NCBI GenBank assembly: GCA_017644325.1
Contig: JAEPLS010000002.1
Coordinates: 186,001-250,000, forward strand
DNA: 64,000 nt
From: Prochlorococcus marinus CUG1438
GTDB taxonomy: Bacteria; Cyanobacteriota; Cyanobacteriia; PCC-6307; Cyanobiaceae
Direction: 5' to 3'
A model generated the notes under the pieces. That model saw only the letters and a program-made list of their open reading frames with translations, had not been told where the DNA came from and ran no database searches. The position numbers and the translations under genes were made by a program. Shown one piece after another: positions 1 through 8,912 of the stretch. How positions within the stretch are numbered: position 1 is the stretch's first letter; every line of letters begins with the position of its first letter.

Positions 1-509
1 TCCTTAAAAAATTCGTCTTTAAGATCAGGTCCTATTACTACATAACTTCTGGCACTATTAACATCACTTTTTGATAAAAATCTACCCTTATCAACTTCAA
101 AGCTTCTTACATCAACAAACTCTGGTGTAACTCCTGCAATTGATATATTTAGGCTTTTAGAATTTGATTGCACTATTTCATTAGCAGAAATTTGAGGAGC
201 AACTTTTTTAACTGTTGGGACTTGATTACTTATTGCTACAGCATCTTCTAAAACTAGATTTTTAGGAAATGAAATACCTCTTCTTCTTGTGTCATTATTT
301 CCAGGAACAATGAATAAAACATTTGCACCTAAATTACTTAATTGGTTTTTTGCTAATGTTTGAGCACCTCTTCCAAGTCCAACAAGTGTAATAACTGATG
401 CATTTCCTATTATTATCCCTAGCATTGTCAATGAACTTCTTAATTTGTTTGATACTAATGTTTTTGTAGCCATTCCTAAGGCTTCTTTTACTGAGATATT
501 TCTAGACAT
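1..509 (-). CDS. MacB/FtsX-like ABC transporter permease, 5' part only
   Basis: N-terminal 169 residues of an ABC transporter permease; the rest lies beyond the left edge. The protein starts MSRNISVKEALGMATKTL, then a hydrophobic helix (SLTMLGIIIGNASVITLVGLG, about residues 27-47) and a periplasmic domain beginning GAQTLAKNQLSNLGANVLFI. This is the usual order of the MacB core domain in export or lipoprotein-type permeases. The ATG at 507-509 overlaps the 3' end of pyk by 8 bases (ATGTCTAG), so the two genes are very probably translationally coupled. The substrate cannot be told from this part; the ATPase partner is not in the window. Confidence 0.85.
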   Translation of the reverse strand, partial: MSRNISVKEALGMATKTLVSNKLRSSLTMLGIIIGNASVITLVGLGRGAQTLAKNQLSNLGANVLFIVPGNNDTRRRGISFPKNLVLEDAVAISNQVPTVKKVAPQISANEIVQSNSKSLNISIAGVTPEFVDVRSFEVDKGRFLSKSDVNSARSYVVIGPDLKDEFFK

Positions 510-2295
510 ATTTATACTTGTCTATTGTTTCATCATCATCTTCAATTTGTCCCATGTATATAACACCTTCATTAAGCTGCAATGTAATAAGATCACCATT
601 ACTAATCTGATGATTAGTAATATTATCTAAATTACAAATCGTAGAAATCTTTATATTATTTTTGTTAAACAAAGCGTAAACATCATTTACATTTTGGTTC
701 GTAACAATACCTCCAATATTTTTACTAAGTGGAATATTTTCCATTAATTCAACCGGCACGAATAATATTTCTCCTGGGCAAATTAGGGATACATCAAGAT
801 TACTTTTTATTATTCTTGCTTTACCTGTTACACCGATTTCCCCTATTGAAATTCCTCTTGATACAATCTTTCTTACTAAACCAACTTTTATTAGATCTGT
901 TGAGCCGCTAATGCCAGTTAATGTGCCTGCGGTTTGAACTACTAAATCTCCTTGATTTAGGATTCCCATCTCCTGGGCAATCTGCATAGCTAAACTAAAA
1001 GTTTTTGCTGTTCTTTCATCATTTTTAACTACTATGGGAGTAACTCCCCATACAAGTTGCAATCTCCTTGCTACACTCCTCTCTGTAGTAGTTGCCAAGA
1101 TAGGTGTTGGTGGTCTGAACTTACTTACATTTCGAGCGGTAGAACCTGATTTTGTTAATGGGATTATAGCTCCTGCATCAAGTTGTCTTGCTATATTACT
1201 TACAGCTGCACTAATAGCATTTGGGATCGTACTAGGTAAGTGGCTTTCAATAGCTTTAAGTGGATAATCCCTTTCTATTCTTCTTGCTATAGTTGCCATC
1301 GTTTCTACTGCCTCGACAGGATAATCGCCAACAGCAGTTTCGTTTGAAAGCATTACTGCATCTGTTCCATCCAGAATTGCATTTGCAACATCACTGACTT
1401 CGGCCCTAGTTGGCCTTGGATTAGAAGCCATAGAATCAAGCATTTGAGTCGCTGTAATTATTGGAATACCTAATGAATTAGCTTTTCTTATTAATTCCTT
1501 TTGTAAAAGAGGAACTTCTTCAGCAGGCATTTCTACACCTAAATCACCTCTTGCAACCATAACCCCATCACATAGAGGTAATACTGTATCTATTTGATCA
1601 ATAGCTTCGAATTTTTCTATTTTTGCGACTACTGGTGTTGAATGCCCATTTTTGTTTATCAAATCTTTTATCTCATTTATATCGGATGGATTTCTCACGA
1701 AACTTAGTGCTATCCAATCAACCCCTTCAGATAAACCAAATTTCAAATCCTCCTTATCTTTTTCTGTTAATGCTTTCACTGATAATTGAACATCTGGGAA
1801 ATTAACACCCTTATTATTAGAAAGAACCCCCCCTACAGTAACCAGACACTCTAAAAGATTAGCGTCTCTATCAACCTTTTCTACAGTCATTTCAATTTTA
1901 CCATCATCTAAAAGTATTCTTTTTCCTTCGCTAACTTCTTGAGAAAGTTTGTCGTAAGTTACATTTGCAATAGTATTTGAACATTCGACTTCATTCGACG
2001 TGAGGGTAAATTTATCACCTTTTTTAACTTTTACTGGACCATCTTTAAAACGCCCTAATCTTATTTTAGGTCCTTGAAGATCTTGCAATATTCCAATATC
2101 TATATCTAATTTTTTTGATACTTCCCTTATAGTTTTAATTCTCGCAGCATGATCTTTATGATCTCCATGTGAGAAATTTAATCTGAATGTTGTTACTCCC
2201 GCTTTAATTAAATCTTTAATTATTTCTTCAGATTGAGTTGCAGGGCCAATTGTTGCTACTATTTTTGTTCTTCTTTTTAAATCAATATTCGACAT
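502..2295 (-). CDS. pyk: Pyruvate kinase with C-terminal extra domain
   Basis: Converts phosphoenolpyruvate and ADP to pyruvate and ATP, the last step of glycolysis. Seen: KIVATIGPATQS at the N-terminus (11-22), RLNFSHGDH (38-46), catalytic lysine in AKIEKFEA (K225), and metal/PEP-binding GDLGVE (250-255). At 597 residues it is over 100 longer than the E. coli enzymes. The last ~115 residues look like a PEP-utiliser 'swivelling' domain, as in Bacillus-type pyruvate kinases, but the Thr-Ser-His phosphorylation motif of true PEP-utilisers is not present (the region reads GGIVTNQNVNDVYALF). Overlaps the downstream ABC permease gene. Confidence 0.97.
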   Translation of the reverse strand: MSNIDLKRRTKIVATIGPATQSEEIIKDLIKAGVTTFRLNFSHGDHKDHAARIKTIREVSKKLDIDIGILQDLQGPKIRLGRFKDGPVKVKKGDKFTLTSNEVECSNTIANVTYDKLSQEVSEGKRILLDDGKIEMTVEKVDRDANLLECLVTVGGVLSNNKGVNFPDVQLSVKALTEKDKEDLKFGLSEGVDWIALSFVRNPSDINEIKDLINKNGHSTPVVAKIEKFEAIDQIDTVLPLCDGVMVARGDLGVEMPAEEVPLLQKELIRKANSLGIPIITATQMLDSMASNPRPTRAEVSDVANAILDGTDAVMLSNETAVGDYPVEAVETMATIARRIERDYPLKAIESHLPSTIPNAISAAVSNIARQLDAGAIIPLTKSGSTARNVSKFRPPTPILATTTERSVARRLQLVWGVTPIVVKNDERTAKTFSLAMQIAQEMGILNQGDLVVQTAGTLTGISGSTDLIKVGLVRKIVSRGISIGEIGVTGKARIIKSNLDVSLICPGEILFVPVELMENIPLSKNIGGIVTNQNVNDVYALFNKNNIKISTICNLDNITNHQISNGDLITLQLNEGVIYMGQIEDDDETIDKYKYV

Positions 2296-2356
2296 ATATA
2301 GATAATATTGCTAGATATAAATAAATTTACCATACCCAAAGTTAGTTATTTAAGTC

Positions 2357-2686
2357 ATGGATTTTAAAACTTATCAGAAAAAAGCTAGAGAAACAGCACA
2401 ATATCCAGATTTAGGCTCAAATAATATTTATCCAACCCTTGGTTTAGTGGGAGAGGCTGGTGAAGTAGCAGAGAAAGTAAAAAAAGTTATAAGAGATAAA
2501 AATGGAATATTTGATTATGAATCAAAATTAGGTATTAAAAAAGAACTGGGAGATGTTTTGTGGTACGTTTCAAATCTTTGTACAGAATTAAATTTTAGTT
2601 TAGAGGATGTTGCATTACAAAATCTCGAAAAATTAAAGAGAAGAGCTGCCGAAGGGAAGATAAGTGGTTCTGGAGACGATAGATAA
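2357..2686 (+). CDS. MazG-like nucleotide pyrophosphohydrolase
   Basis: Small 109-residue all-alpha NTP-PPase of the MazG/DUF84-type superfamily. Seen: the metal-binding pattern GEAGEVAEKVKK (ExxE, about residues 32-43) followed by KKELGDVLWYVSNL (ExxD, about 62-75). Enzymes of this family hydrolyse (d)NTPs or modified nucleotides to the monophosphate, often for pool cleaning; the substrate cannot be assigned here. It is divergent from pyk (about 60 bp between starts) and convergent with yggT (2 bp between stops). Confidence 0.85.
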   Translation: MDFKTYQKKARETAQYPDLGSNNIYPTLGLVGEAGEVAEKVKKVIRDKNGIFDYESKLGIKKELGDVLWYVSNLCTELNFSLEDVALQNLEKLKRRAAEGKISGSGDDR

Positions 2687-2688
2687 AT

Positions 2689-2967
2689 TCAGCTATACCC
2701 TAAGCTTGCATACTGGAGATTTGTAATTAAGTTTTGAATAACATTTAAAAGTAAAAAAGCTAGTAAAGATGAAATATCAAATCCACCTATTGGAGGAATA
2801 ATACCTCTAAAAATGTTTAAATAAGGATCTGTTATAGAAGTTAATGCAGATAAAACACCGTTACTCCAGTCAATACCGGGAAACCATGTAAGTAAGATTC
2901 TTATTATTAATATGAAAGAATATATTGATAAAGTTTGGCCTAGAACTGCAAAAATCTCAGATAACAT
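2689..2967 (-). CDS. YggT family integral membrane protein
   Basis: 92 residues with two hydrophobic segments (about 5-27 and 60-84) and the family signature ILLTWFPGIDWS...DPYLNIFRGIIPPIGGFDISSLLAFLLL. YggT/Ycf19-type proteins occur throughout cyanobacteria and plastids, where related proteins take part in division or thylakoid organisation; a precise role is not shown by the sequence. Located 31 bp downstream of scpB on the same strand, so probably cotranscribed with it. Confidence 0.85.
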   Translation of the reverse strand: MLSEIFAVLGQTLSIYSFILIIRILLTWFPGIDWSNGVLSALTSITDPYLNIFRGIIPPIGGFDISSLLAFLLLNVIQNLITNLQYASLGYS

Positions 2968-2998
2968 TATATTGTCGTAATTTAGTATATTCTAACAT

Positions 2999-3454
2999 TT
3001 ACTTATTATTGTTGCTTCCTATCTTTGAGAGATATTCATTACTAACAGCAAAAGTTTGAAAAAACTTTTCTGATAATGATAACCAATATGATCTACCATC
3101 TTTTTGCTTCCTTTTAATTATGAACTTCTTTTCTAATAGTTCCTTAATATGATCATAAGCTCCTGAACCTCGAAGAAGTATAAGATCAGATTGTAGAATC
3201 TTTTTTTTGATTGCAATGGTTGCTAACGTTCTTAATTCGGATGTTTTTAAATCAGAAGGAAGTAAATCATCGACAAATTCATTAAGGCTAGATTTGAGTT
3301 CGAGAGCAAAACTGTTATTTACTTCATTTAACTCAATAGCTGATTTTGAATTAGAATATTTATTTTTGAGATCTTTTATTGCATCATTTATTGAGTTGAT
3401 ATCAGAATTAGTAATTTCTGAAAGATCTTTTTTGGTTATTGGTCTACCTTTCAA
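2999..3454 (-). CDS. scpB: Segregation and condensation protein B (start uncertain)
   Basis: ScpB, the winged-helix partner of ScpA and SMC in chromosome condensation. From the TTG at 3454 the protein is 151 residues, but family homology (KVEAVLYLKGRPITKKDL) begins before it: the frame stays open upstream to a TAG at 3539-3541, and that stretch of 28 codons holds no ATG, GTG or TTG. The true start may be a rare codon (ATA at 3535 with AGG four bases upstream, or CTG at 3514), or homologues may indeed begin at the TTG. Conserved later parts include ELRTLATIAIKKKILQSDLILLRGSGAYDHIKELLEK, typical of the second winged helix. Confidence 0.85.
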   Translation of the reverse strand: MKGRPITKKDLSEITNSDINSINDAIKDLKNKYSNSKSAIELNEVNNSFALELKSSLNEFVDDLLPSDLKTSELRTLATIAIKKKILQSDLILLRGSGAYDHIKELLEKKFIIKRKQKDGRSYWLSLSEKFFQTFAVSNEYLSKIGSNNNK

Positions 3455-3565
3455 ATATAGAACAGCTTCAACTTTAGTAACTAGATCTATATCAGATATT
3501 GGCTTGGTATTCAGAGCAGATTGATTGATTTTTATTACCTAAATCATACCTAATTTACCTTATTT

Positions 3566-5107
3566 TTATTCTGGTGCACCAAGGAACAATTTATATGTTT
3601 CGTTTTTAGTTTCATCCCAGTATTTATATCCTAATATTTTTACAAAATTGTTCCATTCTTTAATTTCACTTCTATCTATTAAGACTCCAATAACAATTTT
3701 TCCTACATCAGCACCGTAATTACGGTAGTGAAATACACTTATTGACCAATTAGAATTCATATTTTTTAAGAAATTAATTAAGGCTCCTGGTCTTTCAGGA
3801 AATTCAAATCTGTACAACAACTCCACATAATTTCTATTATTCAATTCTTTGAAATCCTTTGGTAATCTACCCCCAACCATATGTCTAAGATGATTTTTAG
3901 ATAATTCATCATTGCTTATGTCAATAAATGGGTATTGTGAATTTCTAAATTCTTCTAAAAGGTTTTTTTTATCAATTATTCCATAAACTTGTACTCCTAC
4001 AAATATCTGCGCATTTATAGAATCAGACATTCTATAGCTAAATTCAGTTAAATTTCTATCATTAAGCAACCTACAAAAATCAATTAAACTTCCAGCACGT
4101 TCTGGTATTTCAACAGCCATCATTACCTCTTTACATTCCCCAAGTTCCGCTCTCTCTGCTACAAATCTTAGCCTCTCAAAGTTCATATTTGCACCACAAG
4201 CAATCGCAACCATTCTTTTATTGGAATAATGCGAAATAAAGATATCTTTTTTCATACCAGCAATTGATAATGCTCCAGCTGGCTCTAGTATCGATCTAGT
4301 ATCTTCAAAAACATCTTTTATTGCGGCGCATATTTCATCTGTGTTAACCCTAATCATCTTATCTATATATTTTCTACCAATATCAAAAGTATTATTACCA
4401 ACTTTTTTAACTGCGACTCCATCAGCAAATTGTCCAACTGAAGATAATTCTACGATTTTTGATTGTTCCAACGATTTTGACATTGCATCTGCGTCTTCAG
4501 GTTCAACTCCAATTATTTTAACTTCAGGCCATATTTTTTTAATGTATATTGATATTCCTGATATCAATCCACCACCACCAACTGCAATATAAATGGCATG
4601 AGGTTTATGTTTTAATTGTTGTTCAATTTCAATAGCTATTGTTCCCTGACCCGCTATTACCTCTGGATCATCAAAAGGATGAATAAAACATAAATTTTGG
4701 TCTTGGCTAATCCTTATCGCCTCTCTATAAGTTTCATCATAATTATCTCCAAATAATATTACTTTGGCTTTTAAATTTTTTACTGCGTTTACCTTTACTA
4801 AAGGCGTTGTAATGGGCATTAATATTGTTGCCTGACAATTTAACTTAAGGGCACTTAGTGCAACTCCTTGAGCATGATTACCTGCACTTGATGTAATAAC
4901 TCCTTGTTCAAGCTCTGATTTAGTGAGCTTACTCATCTTGTTATATGCACCTCTAATTTTAAATGAAAATACATCTTGAAGATCTTCTCTTTTTAAGAAA
5001 ATTTCGTTTTTAAGAGTATTACTTAAATTATGAGCTTTTTCTAGAGGTGTTTTTTTCGCAACTTCATAGACTTCAGCTTGAAGTATTTTCTCAAAATAAT
5101 CATTCAT
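3566..5107 (-). CDS. ilvA: Threonine ammonia-lyase, biosynthetic
   Basis: PLP enzyme deaminating threonine to 2-oxobutyrate, the committed step of isoleucine synthesis. 513 residues from the ATG at 5105-5107 (MNDYFEKILQAEVYEVAKKT); the frame remains open 26 codons further but that part is not family-like. Seen: PLP-lysine region FSFKIRGAYNKM, the glycine-rich phosphate loop VGGGGLISG, and two C-terminal ACT-like regulatory repeats (ERAGSLIDFCRLL and ERPGALINFLKNM), which mark the isoleucine-feedback-controlled biosynthetic form. Divergent from dxs, with about 117 bp between starts. Confidence 0.97.
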   Translation of the reverse strand: MNDYFEKILQAEVYEVAKKTPLEKAHNLSNTLKNEIFLKREDLQDVFSFKIRGAYNKMSKLTKSELEQGVITSSAGNHAQGVALSALKLNCQATILMPITTPLVKVNAVKNLKAKVILFGDNYDETYREAIRISQDQNLCFIHPFDDPEVIAGQGTIAIEIEQQLKHKPHAIYIAVGGGGLISGISIYIKKIWPEVKIIGVEPEDADAMSKSLEQSKIVELSSVGQFADGVAVKKVGNNTFDIGRKYIDKMIRVNTDEICAAIKDVFEDTRSILEPAGALSIAGMKKDIFISHYSNKRMVAIACGANMNFERLRFVAERAELGECKEVMMAVEIPERAGSLIDFCRLLNDRNLTEFSYRMSDSINAQIFVGVQVYGIIDKKNLLEEFRNSQYPFIDISNDELSKNHLRHMVGGRLPKDFKELNNRNYVELLYRFEFPERPGALINFLKNMNSNWSISVFHYRNYGADVGKIVIGVLIDRSEIKEWNNFVKILGYKYWDETKNETYKLFLGAPE

Positions 5108-5224
5108 ATTTATATTATTAGCATTAATTATTAATCTAATTAAAACATTACATGATCTATTTAGAAAAAAATACTCATTTTGCACCTCGGCGTTTTAGAT
5201 TATATAGATACCTATTTTTATTCA

Positions 5225-7114
5225 ATGCTTTTAAGTGAGTTAAGTCATCCAAATCAACTACATGACTTAACAGTTTCACAATTAGAAGAAATTGCTTGTC
5301 AAATCAGAGAAAGACATCTTCAAGTAGTATCTACAAGTGGTGGACATCTTGGTCCCGGATTAGGCGTAGTTGAGCTGACATTGGCTTTATATCAAACTCT
5401 GGACCTTGATTTAGATAAAGTTGTCTGGGATGTAGGACATCAAGGATATCCTCATAAATTAATAACTGGACGATACGCTGAATTTGATTCCCTTAGACAA
5501 CAAAATGGAGTAGCTGGATATTTAAAAAGAAGTGAAAGTAAATTTGACCATTTTGGTGCTGGTCATGCCAGCACCTCTATTTCTGCTGCTTTAGGGATGG
5601 CAATAGCAAGAGATAGAAAAGGCGAAAATTATAAATGTGTTGCTGTTATTGGAGATGGAGCATTAACTGGAGGAATGGCTTTAGAAGCTATAAATCATGC
5701 AGGTCACTTACCAAATACTCCCTTAGTTGTAGTATTAAACGATAATGATATGTCTATATCACCTCCAGTTGGTGCACTCTCATCTTATCTAAATAAGGTG
5801 AGACTTAGCCCCCCATTACAATTTTTGTCGGATAGTGTTCAAGAGAGTGTAAAAAATATACCTCTTATTGGAAAGGATATTCCGGAAGAATTAAAGAATA
5901 TTAAAGGAAGCGTGAGACGTTTAGCTGTCCCAAAAGTAGGTGCGGTTTTTGAAGAACTTGGATTTACATATATGGGTCCAATCGACGGGCATGATATTGG
6001 AAATCTAATAACTACATTTAATGCTGCTCATAGACTTAATAAACCTGTACTTGTTCATGTAGTCACTACAAAAGGTAAAGGATATCCTTATGCGGAGGCT
6101 GATCAGGTTGGTTACCATGCACAGTCTGCATTTGATCTCACTACTGGAAAATCAATTCCGTCAAAAAAACCAAAGCCTGTAAGTTACAGTAAAATTTTTG
6201 GTCAAACTTTATTAAAAATATGTGAACAAGATAGCAAGGTTATTGGTATCACTGCAGCAATGGCTACTGGTACTGGATTAGATTTGTTGCAAAAAAATAT
6301 TCCAGATCAATACGTTGATGTAGGGATTGCTGAACAACATGCAGTTACACTTGCAGCAGGAATGTCTTGCGATGGTCTTAAACCTGTCGTAGCTATTTAC
6401 AGTACTTTTCTTCAACGAGCTTTTGATCAATTAATTCATGATGTAGGTATACAAAATTTACCTGTATCGTTCGTACTTGATAGAGCTGGGATAGTTGGCG
6501 CAGATGGTCCTACTCACCAAGGGCAATACGATATCAGTTATATGAGATCCATACCAAACTTTGTATTAATGGCACCAAAAGATGAATCTGAATTGCAGAG
6601 AATGTTAATTACATCTATTAACCATAAAGGTCCAACAGCATTGAGAATACCAAGAGGTTCTGGCTTAGGTGTAGCAATTATGGATGAGGGTTGGGAACCT
6701 TTGAATATAGGAGAAGCGGAAATACTAGAAGAGGGAAATGATATTTTAATTATTGCTTATGGATCAATGGTTGCTTCAGCTATCAAAACAGCAGAAATAT
6801 TGAAAACTATGAACATTAATGCATGTATTGTAAATGCAAGATTTGTAAAACCTCTAGATGAAAACCTTATTATTCCTTTAGCAAGTAGGATTAAAAAAGT
6901 AGTAACTATGGAGGAAGGAACTTTAATAGGTGGATTTGGCTCTGCAATTGTTGAATTATTCAACGATAAGGAAGTAAATATTCCTGTTTACAGAATTGGT
7001 ATTCCTGATGTTTTAGTAGATCATGCATCACCTGATCAGAGTAAAGAGAAATTAGGTCTTATGCCTGATCAGATGGCAGATAAAATTATCGAGAAATTTA
7101 AATTAAAAAGTTAA
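5225..7114 (+). CDS. dxs: 1-deoxy-D-xylulose-5-phosphate synthase
   Basis: First enzyme of the MEP isoprenoid pathway: pyruvate plus glyceraldehyde 3-phosphate to DXP, using thiamine diphosphate. Feeds carotenoids, the phytol chain of chlorophyll and quinones. 629 residues from the ATG at 5225 ([16 protein letters not shown]); an in-frame ATG 45 bp upstream would add an unrelated leader. Seen: [17 protein letters not shown], the ThDP motif GDGALTGG (about 143-150) ending in [10 protein letters not shown], the transketolase central domain with [11 protein letters not shown], and a C-terminal domain ending [14 protein letters not shown]. Convergent with psaK. Confidence 0.98.
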   Translation: MLLSELSHPNQLHDLTVSQLEEIACQIRERHLQVVSTSGGHLGPGLGVVELTLALYQTLDLDLDKVVWDVGHQGYPHKLITGRYAEFDSLRQQNGVAGYLKRSESKFDHFGAGHASTSISAALGMAIARDRKGENYKCVAVIGDGALTGGMALEAINHAGHLPNTPLVVVLNDNDMSISPPVGALSSYLNKVRLSPPLQFLSDSVQESVKNIPLIGKDIPEELKNIKGSVRRLAVPKVGAVFEELGFTYMGPIDGHDIGNLITTFNAAHRLNKPVLVHVVTTKGKGYPYAEADQVGYHAQSAFDLTTGKSIPSKKPKPVSYSKIFGQTLLKICEQDSKVIGITAAMATGTGLDLLQKNIPDQYVDVGIAEQHAVTLAAGMSCDGLKPVVAIYSTFLQRAFDQLIHDVGIQNLPVSFVLDRAGIVGADGPTHQGQYDISYMRSIPNFVLMAPKDESELQRMLITSINHKGPTALRIPRGSGLGVAIMDEGWEPLNIGEAEILEEGNDILIIAYGSMVASAIKTAEILKTMNINACIVNARFVKPLDENLIIPLASRIKKVVTMEEGTLIGGFGSAIVELFNDKEVNIPVYRIGIPDVLVDHASPDQSKEKLGLMPDQMADKIIEKFKLKS

Positions 7115-7134
7115 AAAACCCTTTAAATAAAGAT

Positions 7135-7398
7135 TTATAAAACTCCTCGTGATGCTAGTCCAAGGATAGCTCCAATTCCAAAAATGTGACCAAGGCAATT
7201 AGCTCCCACAACTGATGCGTGACTTAAACCACCATAGAATTTTGAATTGGGTATTTCAAAACCTTCATTAGGTTTTCTAATAGTTGCTCTAGCAATTGCA
7301 TAAGCAAAAACATTACATGCAATCATAACAACGGCGCATTTTGGTGACCATTCGAATGTTGCTGGGGCAGAAGCAGCTGCAAATAATGTAGTAAACAT
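7135..7398 (-). CDS. psaK: Photosystem I reaction center subunit PsaK
   Basis: 87-residue peripheral PSI subunit with two transmembrane helices linked by a short loop. Seen: WSPKCAVVMIACNVFAYAIARATI (first helix), the basic loop RKPNEGFEIPNSKFYGG, and a second helix SHASVVGANCLGHIFGIGAILGL, the normal PsaK order. In cyanobacteria PsaK sits at the edge of PSI, binds chlorophyll and affects energy transfer from antennae. Upstream lies a DUF3593 gene on the same strand, 66 bp away. Confidence 0.95.
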   Translation of the reverse strand: MFTTLFAAASAPATFEWSPKCAVVMIACNVFAYAIARATIRKPNEGFEIPNSKFYGGLSHASVVGANCLGHIFGIGAILGLASRGVL

Positions 7399-7464
7399 AA
7401 AAAATCGTTATTTTCATATATTCTCTAATACTTTTACCTAAAAAACACAAAATTGTAAAAGGTC

Positions 7465-7800
7465 TTAAGAGTTGTTTACTTCTAAGTTATTTAAAATCTT
7501 TATGAATCCAAACAAAATAACAAAATCGCTTAGTGTTAAAAAAGATTCTGCTAAACCATGCAAGAAGTCGATCTCAACAAGGGTTTTATCGTAGTAATTT
7601 AATGTGTAGATAGAAATTATTATTGTTATGAAAACAAATAAAACTGTTAAGGAAAAACCAGTTTTTACAAATTTATTAACAGATTTAATTTTATATAAAT
7701 AAAACAAAAAGACTGCATATGGAAATATAGACAATGCGAACAAAGCTGTATTGTCAATTAAAGCTAATTTTTCTATAAATTTTATAAATAAATCATTCAT
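7465..7800 (-). CDS. DUF3593 family membrane protein
   Basis: 111 residues, three hydrophobic segments (about 15-37, 48-66, 88-104) and the family pattern DNTALFALSIFPYAVFLFYL. DUF3593 proteins are confined to cyanobacteria and plastid-bearing eukaryotes and have no established function. Its start overlaps the 3' end of the DUF2499 gene by 8 bases (7793-7800). This pairing suggests one membrane complex or pathway; that is inference. Confidence 0.85.
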   Translation of the reverse strand: MNDLFIKFIEKLALIDNTALFALSIFPYAVFLFYLYKIKSVNKFVKTGFSLTVLFVFITIIISIYTLNYYDKTLVEIDFLHGLAESFLTLSDFVILFGFIKILNNLEVNNS

Positions 7801-8095
7801 AACTCTTTTTCGTTTTAAAAATAGTGAATGATGCGAGAGCTAATGTTGAATTTCCAATAAATGTAAATATCCCTTGAAGCGTTACTAATCCATACAATGT
7901 ATCTTGATTATCATAGATATGCCAAGTTATAGCGCACATAGCTCCTATTAAGTTTGGGACCATAGCTAAGCTTAACCAAAAAAATAAATTATATTTTTTA
8001 TATTTAGAAATTTTATATATCACAAAGATGGTAAATATCCATTCAATGACTGAAGAGATATGAATTAACCAAGTTCCAAATGAAAGTTCGTGCAA
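7793..8095 (-). CDS. DUF2499 family membrane protein
   Basis: 100 residues with about three hydrophobic segments and the family signature LSFGTWLIHISSVIEWIFTI near the N-terminus, then WHIYDN and GIFTFIGNSTLALASF. DUF2499 is, like DUF3593, limited to cyanobacteria and chloroplast lineages, function unknown. It is overlapped by the DUF3593 gene and starts 3 bp after the exported peroxiredoxin gene ends, so peroxiredoxin, DUF2499 and DUF3593 read as one transcription unit. Confidence 0.85.
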   Translation of the reverse strand: MHELSFGTWLIHISSVIEWIFTIFVIYKISKYKKYNLFFWLSLAMVPNLIGAMCAITWHIYDNQDTLYGLVTLQGIFTFIGNSTLALASFTIFKTKKSYE

Positions 8096-8098
8096 AAT

Positions 8099-8635
8099 TT
8101 ATAATTTTTTCTTTAGTATATTAAGTACTTCCTTGGCATGATTTATAGGTAAAACACTTATCCATCTATAAGAAATTTCCCCTTCTGGAGAAATTAAAAA
8201 AGTATTTCTATCTGAAAATGGAGGAATCCAAGAACCATATTTTTCGCTAATAATACCTTCAGGATCAGATAATAAAGTGTAGTTTATGGATTTCTCGCTG
8301 CAGAAACTTTCATGAGAATCTTTTTTATCAGCGCTAATCCCAACAATTTCAGCATTATATTTTGAAAAATCTTTTTTTAATTCAGAAAAACCTTTAGCTT
8401 CAAGAGTGCAACCTGCAGTAAAGTCCTTTGGATAAAAATACATAACAAGCCATTTACCTTGAAAATCATTTAATTCCCATATTTTTTTTAATTTTATGTT
8501 TTTATTAAAACCTTCCAATTGAAAGTTAGGAGCCATATCGCCAACTTCAGGAGCAAAATCAAAAGCTATTGCTAGATTACAATTAAATAAAAAAATGAAA
8601 GATATTAATAAACTTACAACTAAATTTCTCATCAA
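8099..8635 (-). CDS. Exported BCP/PrxQ-type peroxiredoxin
   Basis: 178-residue thiol peroxidase with an N-terminal signal sequence (about 1-25, ending NLAIAFDFAPEVGD), so it acts in the periplasm or thylakoid lumen. Seen: VGDMAPNFQLEG, MYFYPKDFTAGCTLEAKGF with the peroxidatic cysteine, FCSEKSINYTLLSDPEG, and RNTFLISPEGEI. The nearby resolving cysteine typical of BCP/PrxQ (five residues after the peroxidatic one) is absent; the only other cysteine in the mature part is in ESFCSEK. The start could be either of two adjacent Met codons. Ends 3 bp before the DUF2499 gene. Confidence 0.9.
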   Translation of the reverse strand: MMRNLVVSLLISFIFLFNCNLAIAFDFAPEVGDMAPNFQLEGFNKNIKLKKIWELNDFQGKWLVMYFYPKDFTAGCTLEAKGFSELKKDFSKYNAEIVGISADKKDSHESFCSEKSINYTLLSDPEGIISEKYGSWIPPFSDRNTFLISPEGEISYRWISVLPINHAKEVLNILKKKL

Positions 8636-8637
8636 AT

Positions 8638-8874
8638 TTAGAATTTTTTTAAATCAACTCCATTTGATTTAGCAAATTTATCTAATCCTACTTTTTGTAT
8701 AGATTTTAGTGCTTTGGTACTAATTTTGATATTTACCCATTTTTTGCCTTCTTCCCACCATAGTCTCCTTTTTTGGAGATTAACTTGTTGTAATTTTTTT
8801 GTACGAATATGTGAGTGACTTACAGCCATCCCATTATTAGCTTTAGCACCAGTTAGTTCACAAACTCTTGACAT
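8638..8874 (-). CDS. rpmB: 50S ribosomal protein L28
   Basis: 78 residues: [43 protein letters not shown], then a basic C-terminus with [12 protein letters not shown]. Full length for L28. It contains no zinc CxxC pair, as expected for the cyanobacterial form. The stop lies 2 bp before the start of the exported peroxiredoxin gene, so the two are probably on one message. Confidence 0.97.
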   Translation of the reverse strand: MSRVCELTGAKANNGMAVSHSHIRTKKLQQVNLQKRRLWWEEGKKWVNIKISTKALKSIQKVGLDKFAKSNGVDLKKF

Positions 8875-8912
8875 ATTTTTGAGTTATATCTTTAAAAATT
8901 TTAACACACGAC

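Noticed and set aside
3207-3524. 105-codon plus-strand frame opposite scpB
   Set aside because: Shadow of scpB; the translation has no recognisable feature.
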